Part shown: positions 33,601 to 45,600 of the stretch, piece after piece | Layout: each line of letters starts with the position of its first letter | Numbering within the stretch: position 1 is the first letter of the stretch | Assembly: GCF_041146795.1 (NCBI RefSeq) | Contig: NC_135187.1 | Location: 1,128,501-1,192,500, forward strand | DNA from: Maylandia zebra | Lineage: Eukaryota > Chordata > Actinopteri > Cichliformes > Cichlidae | DNA: 64,000 bases | Direction of reading: 5' to 3' | Notes under the pieces: generated by a model | Told to the model about the DNA's origin: nothing | Database searches by the model: none | The model's input: the letters and a program-made list of their open reading frames with translations, nothing else | Position numbers and translations under genes: made by a program

Positions 33601-36600
33601 GGCGGCTGTGGTTGTTGTTGGGTCAGTTGTGGCTGTTGTTACGGCGGCAGTTGTGGTTGGCGCAGTTGTGGTGTTGGTTGTTGGAGCAGTGGTTGTTGTT
33701 GTTGGAGCACCTGTAGTTGAGGGTGCAGTTGTTGTTGTTGTTGCTGTTGGGGAAGCTTTGGTTGTTGTTGGAGCAGCTGTAGTTTTTGTTGGAGAAGATG
33801 TGGTTGTTGTGGGTGCAGTTGTTGTTGAGGGTGCAGTCGTGGTTGTTGTTGGAGCAGCTGTAGTTGTTGTTTGAGCAGCTGAGGTTGAGGGAGTTGTTGT
33901 TGTTGTTGTTGTTGAGGAAGCTGTGGTTGTTGTTGGGGCGGCTGTGGTTGTTGTTGGTGTAGTTGTGGCTGTTGTTACGGCGGCAGTTGTGGTTGGCGCA
34001 GTTGTGGTTGTGGGTGTTGGAGCAGCGGTTGTTGTTGTTGGAGCACCTGTAGTTGAGGGTGCAGTTGTTGTTGTTGTTGCTGTTGGGGAAGCTGTGGTTG
34101 TTGTTGGAGCAGCTGTAGTTGTTGTTGGAGAAGATGTGGTTGTTGTGGGTGTAGTTGTTGTTGAGGGTGCAGTTGTGGTTGTTGTTGGAACAGCTGTAGT
34201 TGTTGTTGGAGCAGCTGAGGTTGTTGTTGGAGCAGCTGTGGTTGAGGGAGTTGTTGTTGTTGTTGTTGAGGAAGCTGTGGTTGTTGTTGGGGCAGCTGTA
34301 GTTGTTGTTGGAGCAGCTGTGGTTGAGGGAGTTGTTGTTGTTGTTGTTGTTGTTGAGGAAGCTGTGGTTGTTGTTGGGGCAGCTGTGGTTGTTGTTGGAG
34401 CAGTTGTGGTTGTGGTTGGAACAGCTGTAGTTGTTGTTGGAGCAGCTGTGGTTGAGGGAGTTGTTGTTGTTGTTGTTGTTGTTGTTGAGGAAGCTGTGGT
34501 TGTTGTTGGGGCATCTGTGGTTGTTGTTGGTGCAGTTGTGGCTGTTGTTAGGGCGGCAGTTGTGGTTGGAGCAGTTGTAGTTGTTGTTGGAGCAGCTGTA
34601 GATGTTGTTGGAGCAGCTGTGGTTGAGGGTGTTGTTGTTGTTGTTGGTGGCAAAGCTGTGGTTGTTGTTTGAGCAGTTGTGGCTGTTGTTAGGGCGGCAG
34701 TTGTGGTTGGAGCAGTTGTAGTTGTTGTTGGAGCAGCTGTAGTTGAGGGTGTTGTTGTTGTTGATGGTGGCAAAGCTGTGGTTGTTGTTTGAGCAGCTGT
34801 AGTTGTTGTTGGCGAAGCTGTGGTTGTTGTTGGGGCAGCTGTGGTTGTTGTTGGTGCAGTTGTGGCTGTTGTTGGCGAAGCTGTGGTTGTTGTGGCCTCA
34901 GTTGTGGTTGTTGTTGGAGCAGTTGTAGTTGTTGTTGGAGCAGCTGTGGTTGAGGGAGTCGCTGTTGTTGTTGTTGTTGTTGTTGGGGAAGCTGTGGATG
35001 GTGTTGGAGCAGCTGTGTTTGTTGTGGGTGCAATTGTGGTAGTTGTTGGGGAGACAGTTGTGGTTGGAGCAGTTGTGGTTGTTGTTGGCGAAGCTGTGGT
35101 TGTTGTTGGAGCAGTTGTGGTTGTTGTTGGAACAGCTGTAGTTGTTGTTGGAGCAGCTGTGGTTGAGGGAGTTGTTGTTGTTGTTGTTGAGGAAGCTGTG
35201 GTTGTTGTTGGGGCAGCTGTGGTTGTTGTTGGTGGAGTTGTGGCTGTTGTTAGGGCGGCAGTTGTGGTTGGAGCAGTTGTAGTTGTTGTTGGAGCAGCTG
35301 TAGTTGTTGTTGGAGCAGCTGTGGTTGAGGGTGTTGTTGTTGTTGTTGGTGGCAAAGCTGTGGTTGTTGTTTGAGCAGTTGTGGCTGTTGTTAGGGCGGC
35401 AGTTGTGGTTGGAGCAGTTGTAGTTGTTGTTGGAGCAGCTGTAGTGTTTGTTGGAGCAGCTGTGGTTGAGGGTGTTGTTGTTGTTGTTGGTGGCAAAGCT
35501 GTGGTTGTTGTTTGAGCAGCTGTAGTTGTTGTTGGCGAAGCTGTGGTTGTTGTTGGAGCAGTTGTGGTTGTTGTTGGAGCAGCTGTAGTTGTTGTTGGAG
35601 CAGCTGCAGTTGTGGCCACAGTTGTTGTTGTTGTTGGAGCAGCTGTAGTTGTTGTTGGAACAGCTGCAGTTGTGGCCACAGTTGTGGTTGTTGTTGAAGC
35701 AGCTGTGGTTGTTGTTGGAGCAGCTGAAGTTGTGGCCAAAGTTGTGGTTGTTGTTGGAGCAGTTGTGGTTGTTGTTGGCGAAGCTGTGGTTGTTGTGGCC
35801 TCAGTTGTGGTTGTTGTTGGAGCAGTTGTAGTTGTTGTTGGCGAAGCTGTGGTTGTTGTTGGAGCAGTTGTGGTTGTTGTTGGAACAGCTGTAGTTGTTG
35901 TTGGAGCAGCTGTGGTTGAGGGAGTTGTTGTTGTTGTTGTTGTTGTTGAGGAAGCTGTGGTTGTTGTTGGGGCAGCTGTGGTTGTTGTTGGTGCAGTTGT
36001 GGCTGTTGTTAGGGCGGCAGTTGTGGTTGGAGCAGTTGTAGTTTTTGTTGGAGCAGCTGTAGTTGTTGTTGGAGCAGCTGTGGTTGAGGGTGTTGTTGTT
36101 GTTGTTGGTGGCAAAGCTGTGGTTGTTGTTTGAGCAGTTGTGGCTGTTGTTAGGGCGGCAGTTGTGGTTGGAGCAGTTGTAGTTGTTGTTGGAGCAGCTG
36201 TAGTTGTTGTTGGAGCAGCTGTGGTTGAGGGTGTTGTTGTTGTTGTTGGTGGCAAAGCTGTGGTTGTTGTTTGAGCAGCTGTAGTTGTTGTTGGCGAAGC
36301 TGTGGTTGTTGTGGCCTCAGTTGTGGTTGTTGTTGGAGCAGTTGTGGTTGTTGTTGGAGCAGCTGTAGTTGTTGTTGGAGCAGCTGCAGTTGTGGCCACA
36401 GTTGTTGTTGTTGTTGGAGCAGCTGTAGTTGTTGTTGGAACAGCTGCAGTTGTGGCCAAAGTTGTGGTTGTTGTTGAAGCAGCTGTGGTTGTTGTTGGAG
36501 CAGCTGCAGTTGTGGCCAAAGTTGTGGTTGTTGTTGGAGCAGCTGTGGTTGTTGTTGGAGCAGCTGTGGTTGTTGTGGGTGCAGTTGTGGTTGTTGTTGG

Positions 36601-39600
36601 AGCAGCTGTGGTTATAGTGGGTGCAGTTTTGGTAGTTGTTGGAGCAGCTGTGGTTGTTGTTGGAGCAGCTGCAGTTGTGGGTGCAGTTGTGGTAGTTGTT
36701 GGGGCGGCAGTTGTGGTTGTTGTTGGAGCAGCTGTGGTTGAGGGTGTTGTTGTTTTTGTTGTTGAGGAAGCTGTGGTTGTTGTTGGGGCAGCTGTAGTTG
36801 TTGTTGGAGCAGCTGTAGTTGTTGTTGGAGCAGCTGTGGTTGTGGCCACAGTTGTGGTTGTTGTAGAAGCAGCTGTGGTTGTTGTTGGAGCAGCTGCAGT
36901 TGTGGCCAAAGTTGTGGTTGTTGTTGGAGCAGTTGTGGTTGTTGTTGGCGAAGCTGTGGTTGTTGTGGCCTCAGTTGTGGTTGTTGTTGGAGCAGTTGTA
37001 GTTGTTGTTGGAGCAGCTGTGGTTGTTGTGGGTGCAGTTGTGGTAGTTGTTGGAGCAGCTGTGGTTGTTGTTGGAGCAGCTGTGGTTGAGGGTGTTGTTG
37101 TTTTTGTTGTTGAGGAAGCTGTGGTTGTTGTTGGGGCAGCTGTAGTTGTTGTTGGCGAAGCTGTGGTTGTTGTGGCCTCAGTTCTGGTTGTTGTTGGAGC
37201 AGTTGTGGTTGTTGTTGGAGCAGCTGTAGTTGTTGTTGGAGCAGCTGCAGTTGTGGCCACAGTTGTTGTTGTTGTTGGAGCAGCTGTGGTTGAGGGTGTT
37301 GTTGTTTTTGTTGTTGAGGAAGCTGTGGTTGTTGTTGGGGCAGCTGTAGTTGTTGTTGGAGCAGCTGTAGTTGTTGTTGGAGCAGCTGTGGTTGAGGGTG
37401 TTGTTGTTGTTGGGGAAGCTGTGGTTGGTGTTGTTTGGGCAACGGTTGTGGTTGTTGTTGGAGCAGCTGTAGTTGTTGTTGGAGCAGCTGTGGTTGTTGT
37501 GGGTGCAGTTGTGGTAGTTGTTGGGGCGGCAGTTTTGGTTGTTGTTGGAACAGCTGTAGTTGTTGTTGGAGCACCTGTAGTTGATGGTGTAGTTGTTGTT
37601 GTTGTTGGAGCAGCTGTGGTTGAGGGTGTTGTTGTTTTTGTTGTTGAGGAAGCTGTGGTTGTTGTTGGAGCAGCTGTGGTTGAGGGTTTTGTTGTTTTTG
37701 TTGTTGAGGAAGCTGTGGTTGTTGTGGGTGCAGTTGTGGTAGTTGTTGGAGCAGCTGTGGTTGTTGTTGGAGCAGCTGTGGTTGAGGGTGTTGTTGTTTT
37801 TTTTGTTGAGGAAGCTGTGGTTGTTGTTGGGGCAGCTGTAGTTGTTGTTGGCGAAGCTGTGGTTGTTGTGGCCTCAGTTGTGGTTGTTGTTGGAGCAGTT
37901 GTGGTTGTTGTTGGAGCAGCTGTAGTTGTTGTTGGAGCAGCTGTGGTTGTGGCCACAGTTGTGGTTGTTGTAGAAGCAGCTGTGGTTGTTGTTGGAGCAG
38001 CTGCAGTTGTGGCCAAAGTTGTGGTTGTTGTTGGAGCAGTTGTGGTTGTTGTTGGCGAAGCTGTGGTTGTTGTGGCCTCAGTTGTGGTTGTTGTTGGAGC
38101 AGTTGTAGTTGTTGTTGGAGCAGCTGTGGTTGTTGTGGGTGCAGTTGTGGTAGTTGTTGGAGCAGCTGTGGTTGTTGTTGGAGCAGCTGTGGTTGAGGGT
38201 GTTGTTGTTTTTGTTGTTGAGGAAGCTGTGGTTGTTGTTGGGGCAGCTGTAGTTGTTGTTGGCGAAGCTGTGGTTGTTGTGGCCTCAGTTGTGGTTGTTG
38301 TTGGAGCAGTTGTGGTTGTTGTTGGAGCAGCTGTAGTTGTTGTTGGAGCAGCTGCAGTTGTGGCCACAGTTGTTGTTGTTGTTGGAGCAGCTGTGGTTGA
38401 GGGTGTTGTTGTTTTTGTTGTTGAGGAAGCTGTGGTTGTTGTTGGGGCAGCTGTAGTTGTTGTTGGAGCAGCTGTAGTTGTTGTTGGAGCAGCTGTGGTT
38501 GTGGCCACAGTTGTGGTTGTTGTTGGAGCAGTTGTAGTTGTTGTTGTTGGGGCAGCTGTGGTTGTTGTGGGTGCAGTTGTGGTAGTTGTTGGAGCAGCTG
38601 TGGTTGTTGTTGGAGCAGCTGTGGTTGTGGCCACAGTTGTGGTTGTTGTTGGAGCAGTTGTAGTTGTTGTTGGAGCAGCTGTGGTTGTTGTGGGTGCAGT
38701 TGTGGTAGTTGTTGGAGCAGCTGTGGTTGTTGTTGGAGCAGCTGTAGTTGTTGTTGGAGCAGCTGCAGTTGTGGCCACAGTTGTTGTTGTTGTTGGAGCA
38801 GCTGTGGTTGAGGGTGTTGTTGTTTTTGTTGTTGAGGAAGCTGTGGTTGTTGTTGGGGCAGCTGTAGTTGTTGTTGGGGCAGCTGTAGTTGTTGTTGGAG
38901 CAGCTGTAGTTGTTGTTGGAGCAGCTGTGGTTGTGGCCACAGTTGTGGTTGTTGTTGGAGCAGTTGTAGTTGTTGTTGGAGCAGCTGTGGTTGTTGTGGG
39001 TGCAGTTGTGGTAGTTGTTGGAGCAGCTGTGGTTGTTGTTGGAGCAGCTGTGGTTGAGGGTGTTGTTGTTTTTGTTGTTGAGGAAGCTGTGGTTGTTGTT
39101 GGGGCAGCTGTAGTTGTTGTTGGCGAAGCTGTGGTTGTTGTGGCCTCAGTTCTGGTTGTTGTTGGAGCAGTTGTGGTTGTTGTTGGAGCAGCTGTAGTTG
39201 TTGTTGGAGCAGCTGCAGTTGTGGCCACAGTTGTTGTTGTTGTTGGAGCAGCTGTGGTTGAGGGTGTTGTTGTTTTTGTTGTTGAGGAAGCTGTGGTTGT
39301 TGTTGGGGCAGCTGTAGTTGTTGTTGGAGCAGCTGTAGTTGTTGTTGGAGCAGCTGTGGTTGAGGGTGTTGTTGTTGTTGGGGAAGCTGTGGTTGGTGTT
39401 GTTTGGGCAACGGTTGTGGTTGTTGTTGGAGCAGCTGTAGTTGTTGTTGGAGCAGCTGTGGTTGTTGTGGGTGCAGTTGTGGTAGTTGTTGGGGCGGCAG
39501 TTTTGGTTGTTGTTGGAACAGCTGTAGTTGTTGTTGGAGCACCTGTAGTTGATGGTGTAGTTGTTGTTGTTGTTGGAGCAGCTGTGGTTGAGGGTGTTGT

Positions 39601-40454
39601 TGTTTTTGTTGTTGAGGAAGCTGTGGTTGTTGTTGGAGCAGCTGTGGTTGAGGGTGTTGTTGTTTTTGTTGTTGAGGAAGCTGTGGTTGTTGTGGGTGCA
39701 GTTGTGGTAGTTGTTGGAGCAGCTGTGGTTGTTGTTGGAGCAGCTGTGGTTGAGGGTGTTGTTGTTTTTGTTGTTGAGGAAGCTGTGGTTGTTGTTGGGG
39801 CAGCTGTAGTTGTTGTTGGCGAAACTGTGGTTGTTGTGGCCTCAGTTGTGGTTGTTGTTGGAGCAGTTGTGGTTGTTGTTGGAGCAGCTGTAGTTGTTGT
39901 TGGAGCAGCTGCAGTTGTGGCCACAGTTGTTGTTGTTGTTGGAGCAGCTGTGGTTGAGGGTGTTGTTGTTTTTGTTGTTGAGGAAGCTGTGGTTGTTGTT
40001 GGGGCAGCTGTAGTTGTTGTTGGAGCAGCTGTAGTTGTTGTTGGAGCAGCTGTGGTTGTGGCCACAGTTGTGGTTGTTGTTGGAACAGCTGTAGTTGTTG
40101 TTGGAGCAGCTGTGGTTGTTGTTGGGGCAGCTGTAGTTGTTGTTGGAGCAGCTGTGGTTGAGGGAGTTGTTGTTGTTGTTGAGGAAGTTGTGGTTGTTGT
40201 TGGGGCAGCTGTAGTTGTTGTTGGAGCAGCTGTGGTTGAGGGAGTTGTTGCTGTTGTTGTTGTTGTTGAGGAAGCTGTGGTTGTTGTTGGGGCAGCTGTG
40301 GTTGTTGTTGGTGCAGTTGTGGCTGTTGCTAGGGCGGCAGTTGTGGTTGGAGCAGTTGTGGTTGTTGTTGGCGAAGCTGTGGTTGTTGTTGGAGCAGTTG
40401 TGGTTGTTGTTGGAACAGCTGTAGTTGTTGTTGGAGCAGCTGTGGTTGAGGGAG

Positions 40455-40492
<38 letters not shown>

Positions 40493-42665
40493 GAGGAAGC
40501 TGTGGTTGTTGTTGGGGCAGCTGTGGTTGTTGTTGGTGCAGTTGTGGCTGTTGTTAGGGCGGCAGTTGTTGTTGGAGCAGCTGTAGTTGTTGTTGGAGCA
40601 GTTGTGGTTGAGGGAGTTGTTGTTGTTGTTGTTGTTGTTGAGGAAGCTGTGGTTGTTGTTGGGGCAGCTGTGGTTGTTGTTGGTGCAGTTGTGGTTGTTG
40701 TTGGAACAGCTGTAGTTGTTGTTGGAGCAGCTGTGGTTGAGGGAGTTGTTGTTGTTGTTGTTGTTGTTGAGGAAGCTGTGGTTGTTGTTGGGGCAGCTGT
40801 GGTTGTTGTTGGTGCAGTTGTGGCTGTTGTTAGGGCGGCAGTTGTGGTTGGAGCAGTTGTAGTTGTTGTTGGAGCAGCTGTAGTTGTTGTTGGAGCAGCT
40901 GCAGTTGTTGTGGGTGCAGTTGTGGTAGTTGTTGGGGCGGCAGTTGTGGTTGTTGTTGGAACAGCTGTAGTTGTTGTTGGAGCACCTGTAGTTGATGGTG
41001 TAGTTGTTGTTGTTGTTGGGGAAGCTGTGGTTGTTGTTGGAGCAGCTGTAGTTGTTGTTGGAGCAGCTGTGGTTGTTGTTGGAGCAGCTGTGGTTGTTGT
41101 GGGTGCAGTTGTGGTTGTTGTTGGAGCAGCTGTGGTTATAGTGGGTGCAGTTTTGGTAGTTGTTGGAGCAGCTGTACCTGTTGTGGGTGCAGCTGTGGTT
41201 GAGGGTGTTGTTGTTGTTGGGGAAGCTGTGGTTGGTGTTGGAGCAGCTGTGGTTGTTGTGGCCTCAGTTGTGGTTGTTGTTGGAGCAGTTGTAGTTGTTG
41301 TTGGAGCAGCTGTGGTTGTTGTGGGTGCAGTTGTGGTAGTTGTTGGAGCAGCTGTGGTTGTTGTTGGAGCAGCTGTGGTTGAGGGTGTTGTTGTTTTTGT
41401 TGTTGAGGAAGCTGTGGTTGTTGTTGGGGCAGCTGTAGTTGTTGTTGGCGAAGCTGTGGTTGTTGTGGCCTCAGTTGTGGTTGTTGTTGGAGCAGTTGTG
41501 GTTGTTGTTGGAGCAGCTGTAGTTGTTGTTGGAGCAGCTGCAGTTGTGGCCACAGTTGTTGTTGTTGTTGGAGCAGCTGTGGTTGAGGGTGTTGTTGTTT
41601 TTGTTGTTGAGGAAGCTGTGGTTGTTGTTGGGGCAGCTGTAGTTGTTGTTGGAGCAGCTGTAGTTGTTGTTGGAGCAGCTGTGGTTGTGGCCACAGTTGT
41701 GGTTGTTGTTGGAACAGCTGTAGTTGTTGTTGGAGCAGCTGCAGTTGTGGCCACAGTTGTGGTTGTTGTTGGAACAGCTGTAGTTGTTGTTGGAGCAGCT
41801 GTGGTTGTTGTTGGGGCAGCTGTAGTTGTTGTTGGAGCAGCTGTGGTTGAGGGAGTTGTTGTTGTTGTTGTTGTTGAGGAAGTTGTGGTTGTTGTTGGGG
41901 CAGCTGTAGTTGTTGTTGGAGCAGCTGTGGTTGAGGGAGTTGTTGTTGTTGTTGTTGTTGAGGAAGCTGTGGTTGTTGTTGGAGCAGCTGTGGTTGTTGT
42001 TGGTGCAGTTGTGGCTGTTGTTAGGGCGGCAGTTGTGGTTGGAGCAGTTGTAGTTGTTGTTGGAGCAGCTGTGGTTGAGGGTGTTGTTGTTGTTGTTGGT
42101 GGCAAAGCTGTGGTTGTTGTTTGAGCAGCTGTAGTTGTTGTTGGCGAAGCTGTGGTTGTTGTGGCCTCAGTTGTGGTTGTTGTTGGAGCAGTTGTGGTTG
42201 TTGTTGGAGCAGCTGTAGTTGTTGTTGGAGCAGCTGCAGTTGTGGCCACAGTTGTTGTTGTTGTTGGAGCAGCTGTGGTTGAAGGTGTTGTTGTTTTTGC
42301 TGTTGGGGAAGCTTTGGTTGTTGTTGGAGCAGCTGTAGTTTTTGTTGGAGAAGATGTGGTTGTTGTGGGTGCAGTTGTTGTTGAGGGTGCAGTCGTGGTT
42401 GTTGTTGGAGCAGCTGAGGTTGTTGTTGGAGCAGCTGTGGTTGAGGGAGTTGTTGTTGTTGTTGTTGTTGAGGAAGCTGTGGTTGTTGTTGGGGCAGCTG
42501 TAGTTGTTGTTGGAGCAGCTGTGGTTGAGGGAGTTGTTGTTGTTGTTGTTGTTGTTGTTGAGGAAGCTGTGGTTGTTGTTGGGGCAGCTGTGGTTGTTGT
42601 TGGAGCAGTTGTGGTTGTGGTTGGAACAGCTGTAGTTGTTGTTGGAGCAGCTGTGGTTGAGGGAG

Positions 42666-42697
<32 letters not shown>

Positions 42698-45600
42698 GAG
42701 GAAGCTGTGGTTGTTGTTGGGGCAGCTGTGGTTGTTGTTGGTGCAGTTGTGGCTGTTGTTAGGGCGGCAGTTGTGGTTGGAGCAGTTGTAGTTGTTGTTG
42801 GAGCAGCTGTAGTTGTTGTTGGAGCAGCTGTGGTTGAGGGTGTTGTTGTTGTTGTTGGTGGCAAAGCTGTGGTTGTTGTTTGAGCAGTTGTGGCTGTTGT
42901 TAGGGCGGCAGTTGTGGTTGGAGCAGTTGTAGTTGTTGTTGGAGCAGCTGTAGTTGTTGTTGGAGCAGCTGTGGTTGAGGGTGTTGTTGTTGTTGTTGGT
43001 GGCAAAGCTGTGGTTGTTGTTTGAGCAGCTGTAGTTGTTGTTGGCGAAGCTGTGGTTGTTGTTGGGGCAGCTGTGGTTGTTGTTGGTGCAGTTGTGGCTG
43101 TTGTTGGCGAAGCTGTGGTTGTTGTGGCCTCAGTTGTGGTTGTTGTTGGAGCAGTTGTAGTTGTTGTTGGAGCAGCTGTGGTTGAGGGAGTCGCTGTTGT
43201 TGTTGTTGTTGTTGTTGGGGAAGCTGTGGATGGTGTTGGAGCAGCTGTGTTTGTTGTGGGTGCAATTGTGGTAGTTGTTGGGGAGACAGTTGTGGTTGGA
43301 GCAGTTGTGGTTGTTGTTGGCGAAGCTGTGGTTGTTGTTGGAGCAGTTGTGGTTGTTGTTGGAACAGCTGTAGTTGTTGTTGGAGCAGCTGTGATTGAGG
43401 GAGTTGTTGTTGTTGTTGTTGAGGAAGCTGTGGTTGTTGTTGGGGCAGCTGTGGTTGTTGTTGGTGGAGTTGTGGCTGTTGTTAGGGCGGCAGTTGTGGT
43501 TGGAGCAGTTGTAGTTGTTGTTGGAGCAGCTGTAGTTGTTGTTGGAGCAGCTGTGGTTGAGGGTGTTGTTGTTGTTGTTGGTGGCAAAGCTGTGGTTGTT
43601 GTTTGAGCAGTTGTGGCTGTTGTTAGGGCGGCAGTTGTGGTTGGAGCAGTTGTAGTTGTTGTTGGAGCAGCTGTAGTGTTTGTTGGAGCAGCTGTGGTTG
43701 AGGGTGTTGTTGTTGTTGGTGGCAAAGCTGTGGTTGTTGTTTGAGCAGCTGTAGTTGTTGTTGGCGAAGCTGTGGTTGTTGTTGGAGCAGTTGTGGTTGT
43801 TGTTGGAGCAGCTGTAGTTGTTGTTGGAGCAGCTGCAGTTGTGGCCACAGTTGTTGTTGTTGTTGGAGCAGCTGTAGTTGTTGTTGGAACAGCTGCAGTT
43901 GTGGCCACAGTTGTGGTTGTTGTTGAAGCAGCTGTGGTTGTTGTTGGAGCAGCTGAAGTTGTGGCCAAAGTTGTGGTTGTTGTTGGAGCAGTTGTGGTTG
44001 TTGTTGGCGAAGCTGTGGTTGTTGTGGCCTCAGTTGTGGTTGTTGTTGGAGCAGTTGTAGTTGTTGTTGGCGAAGCTGTGGTTGTTGTTGGAGCAGTTGT
44101 GGTTGTTGTTGGAACAGCTGTAGTTGTTGTTGGAGCAGCTGTGGTTGAGGGAGTTGTTGTTGTTGTTGTTGTTGTTGAGGAAGCTGTGGTTGTTGTTGGT
44201 GCAGTTGTGGCTGTTGTTAGGGCGGCAGTTGTTGTTGGAGCAGCTGTAGTTGTTGTTGGAGCAGTTGTGGTTGTTGTTGGAACAGCTGTAGTTGTTGTTG
44301 GGGCAGCTGTGGTTGTTGTTGGTGCAGTTGTGGCTGTTGTTAGGGCGGCAGTTGTGGTTGGAGCAGTTGTAGTTGTTGTTGGAGCAGCTGTAGTTGTTGT
44401 TGGAGCAGCTGCAGTTGTTGTGGGTGCAGTTGTGGTAGTTGTTGGGGCGGCAGTTGTGGTTGTTGTTGGAACAGCTGTAGTTGTTGTTGGAGCACCTGTA
44501 GTTGATGGTGTAGTTGTTGTTGTTGGGGAAGCTGTGGTTGTTGTTGGAGCAGCTGTAGTTGTTGTTGGAGCAGCTGTGGTTGTTGTTGGAGCAGCTGTGG
44601 TTGTTGTGGGTGCAGTTGTGGTTGTTGTTGGAGCAGCTGTGGTTATAGTGGGTGCAGTTTTGGTAGTTGTTGGAGCAGCTGTACCTGTTGTGGGTGCAGC
44701 TGTGGTTGAGGGTGTTGTTGTTGTTGGGGAAGCTGTGGTTGGTGTTGGAGCAGCTGTGGTTGTTGTGGCCTCAGTTGTGGTTGTTGTTGGAGCAGTTGTA
44801 GTTGTTGTTGGAGCAGCTGTGGTTGTTGTGGGTGCAGTTGTGGTAGTTGTTGGAGCAGCTGTGGTTGTTGTTGGAGCAGCTGTGGTTGAGGGTGTTGTTG
44901 TTTTTGTTGTTGAGGAAGCTGTGGTTGTTGTTGGGGCAGCTGTAGTTGTTGTTGGCGAAGCTGTGGTTGTTGTGGCCTCAGTTGTGGTTGTTGTTGGAGC
45001 AGTTGTGGTTGTTGTTGGAGCAGCTGTAGTTGTTGTTGGAGCAGCTGCAGTTGTGGCCACAGTTGTTGTTGTTGTTGGAGCAGCTGTGGTTGAGGGTGTT
45101 GTTGTTTTTGTTGTTGAGGAAGCTGTGGTTGTTGTTGGGGCAGCTGTAGTTGTTGTTGGAGCAGCTGTAGTTGTTGTTGGAGCAGCTGTGGTTGTGGCCA
45201 CAGTTGTGGTTGTTGTTGGAACAGCTGTAGTTGTTGTTGGAGCAGCTGCAGTTGTGGCCACAGTTGTGGTTGTTGTTGGAACAGCTGTAGTTGTTGTTGG
45301 AGCAGCTGTAGTTGTTTTTGGGGCAGCTGTAGTTGTTGTTGGAGCAGCTGTGGTTGAGGGAGTTGTTGTTGTTGTTGTTGTTGAGGAAGTTGTGGTTGTT
45401 GTTGGGGCAGCTGTAGTTGTTGTTGGAGCAGCTGTGGTTGAGGGAGTTGTTGTTGTTGTTGTTGTTGTTGAGGAAGCTGTGGTTGTTGTTGGAGCAGCTG
45501 TGGTTGTTGTTGGTGCAGTTGTGGCTGTTGTTAGGGCGGCAGTTGTGGTTGGAGCAGTTGTAGTTGTTGTTGGAGCAGCTGTGGTTGAGGGTGTTGTTGT

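Noticed and set aside
36612..39542. Gln/Leu/Pro-rich minus-strand ORFs (LQQQPQLLQQ type)
   Set aside because: Second minus frame of the same units; the true frame runs without a break through the same bases and has proper ends.
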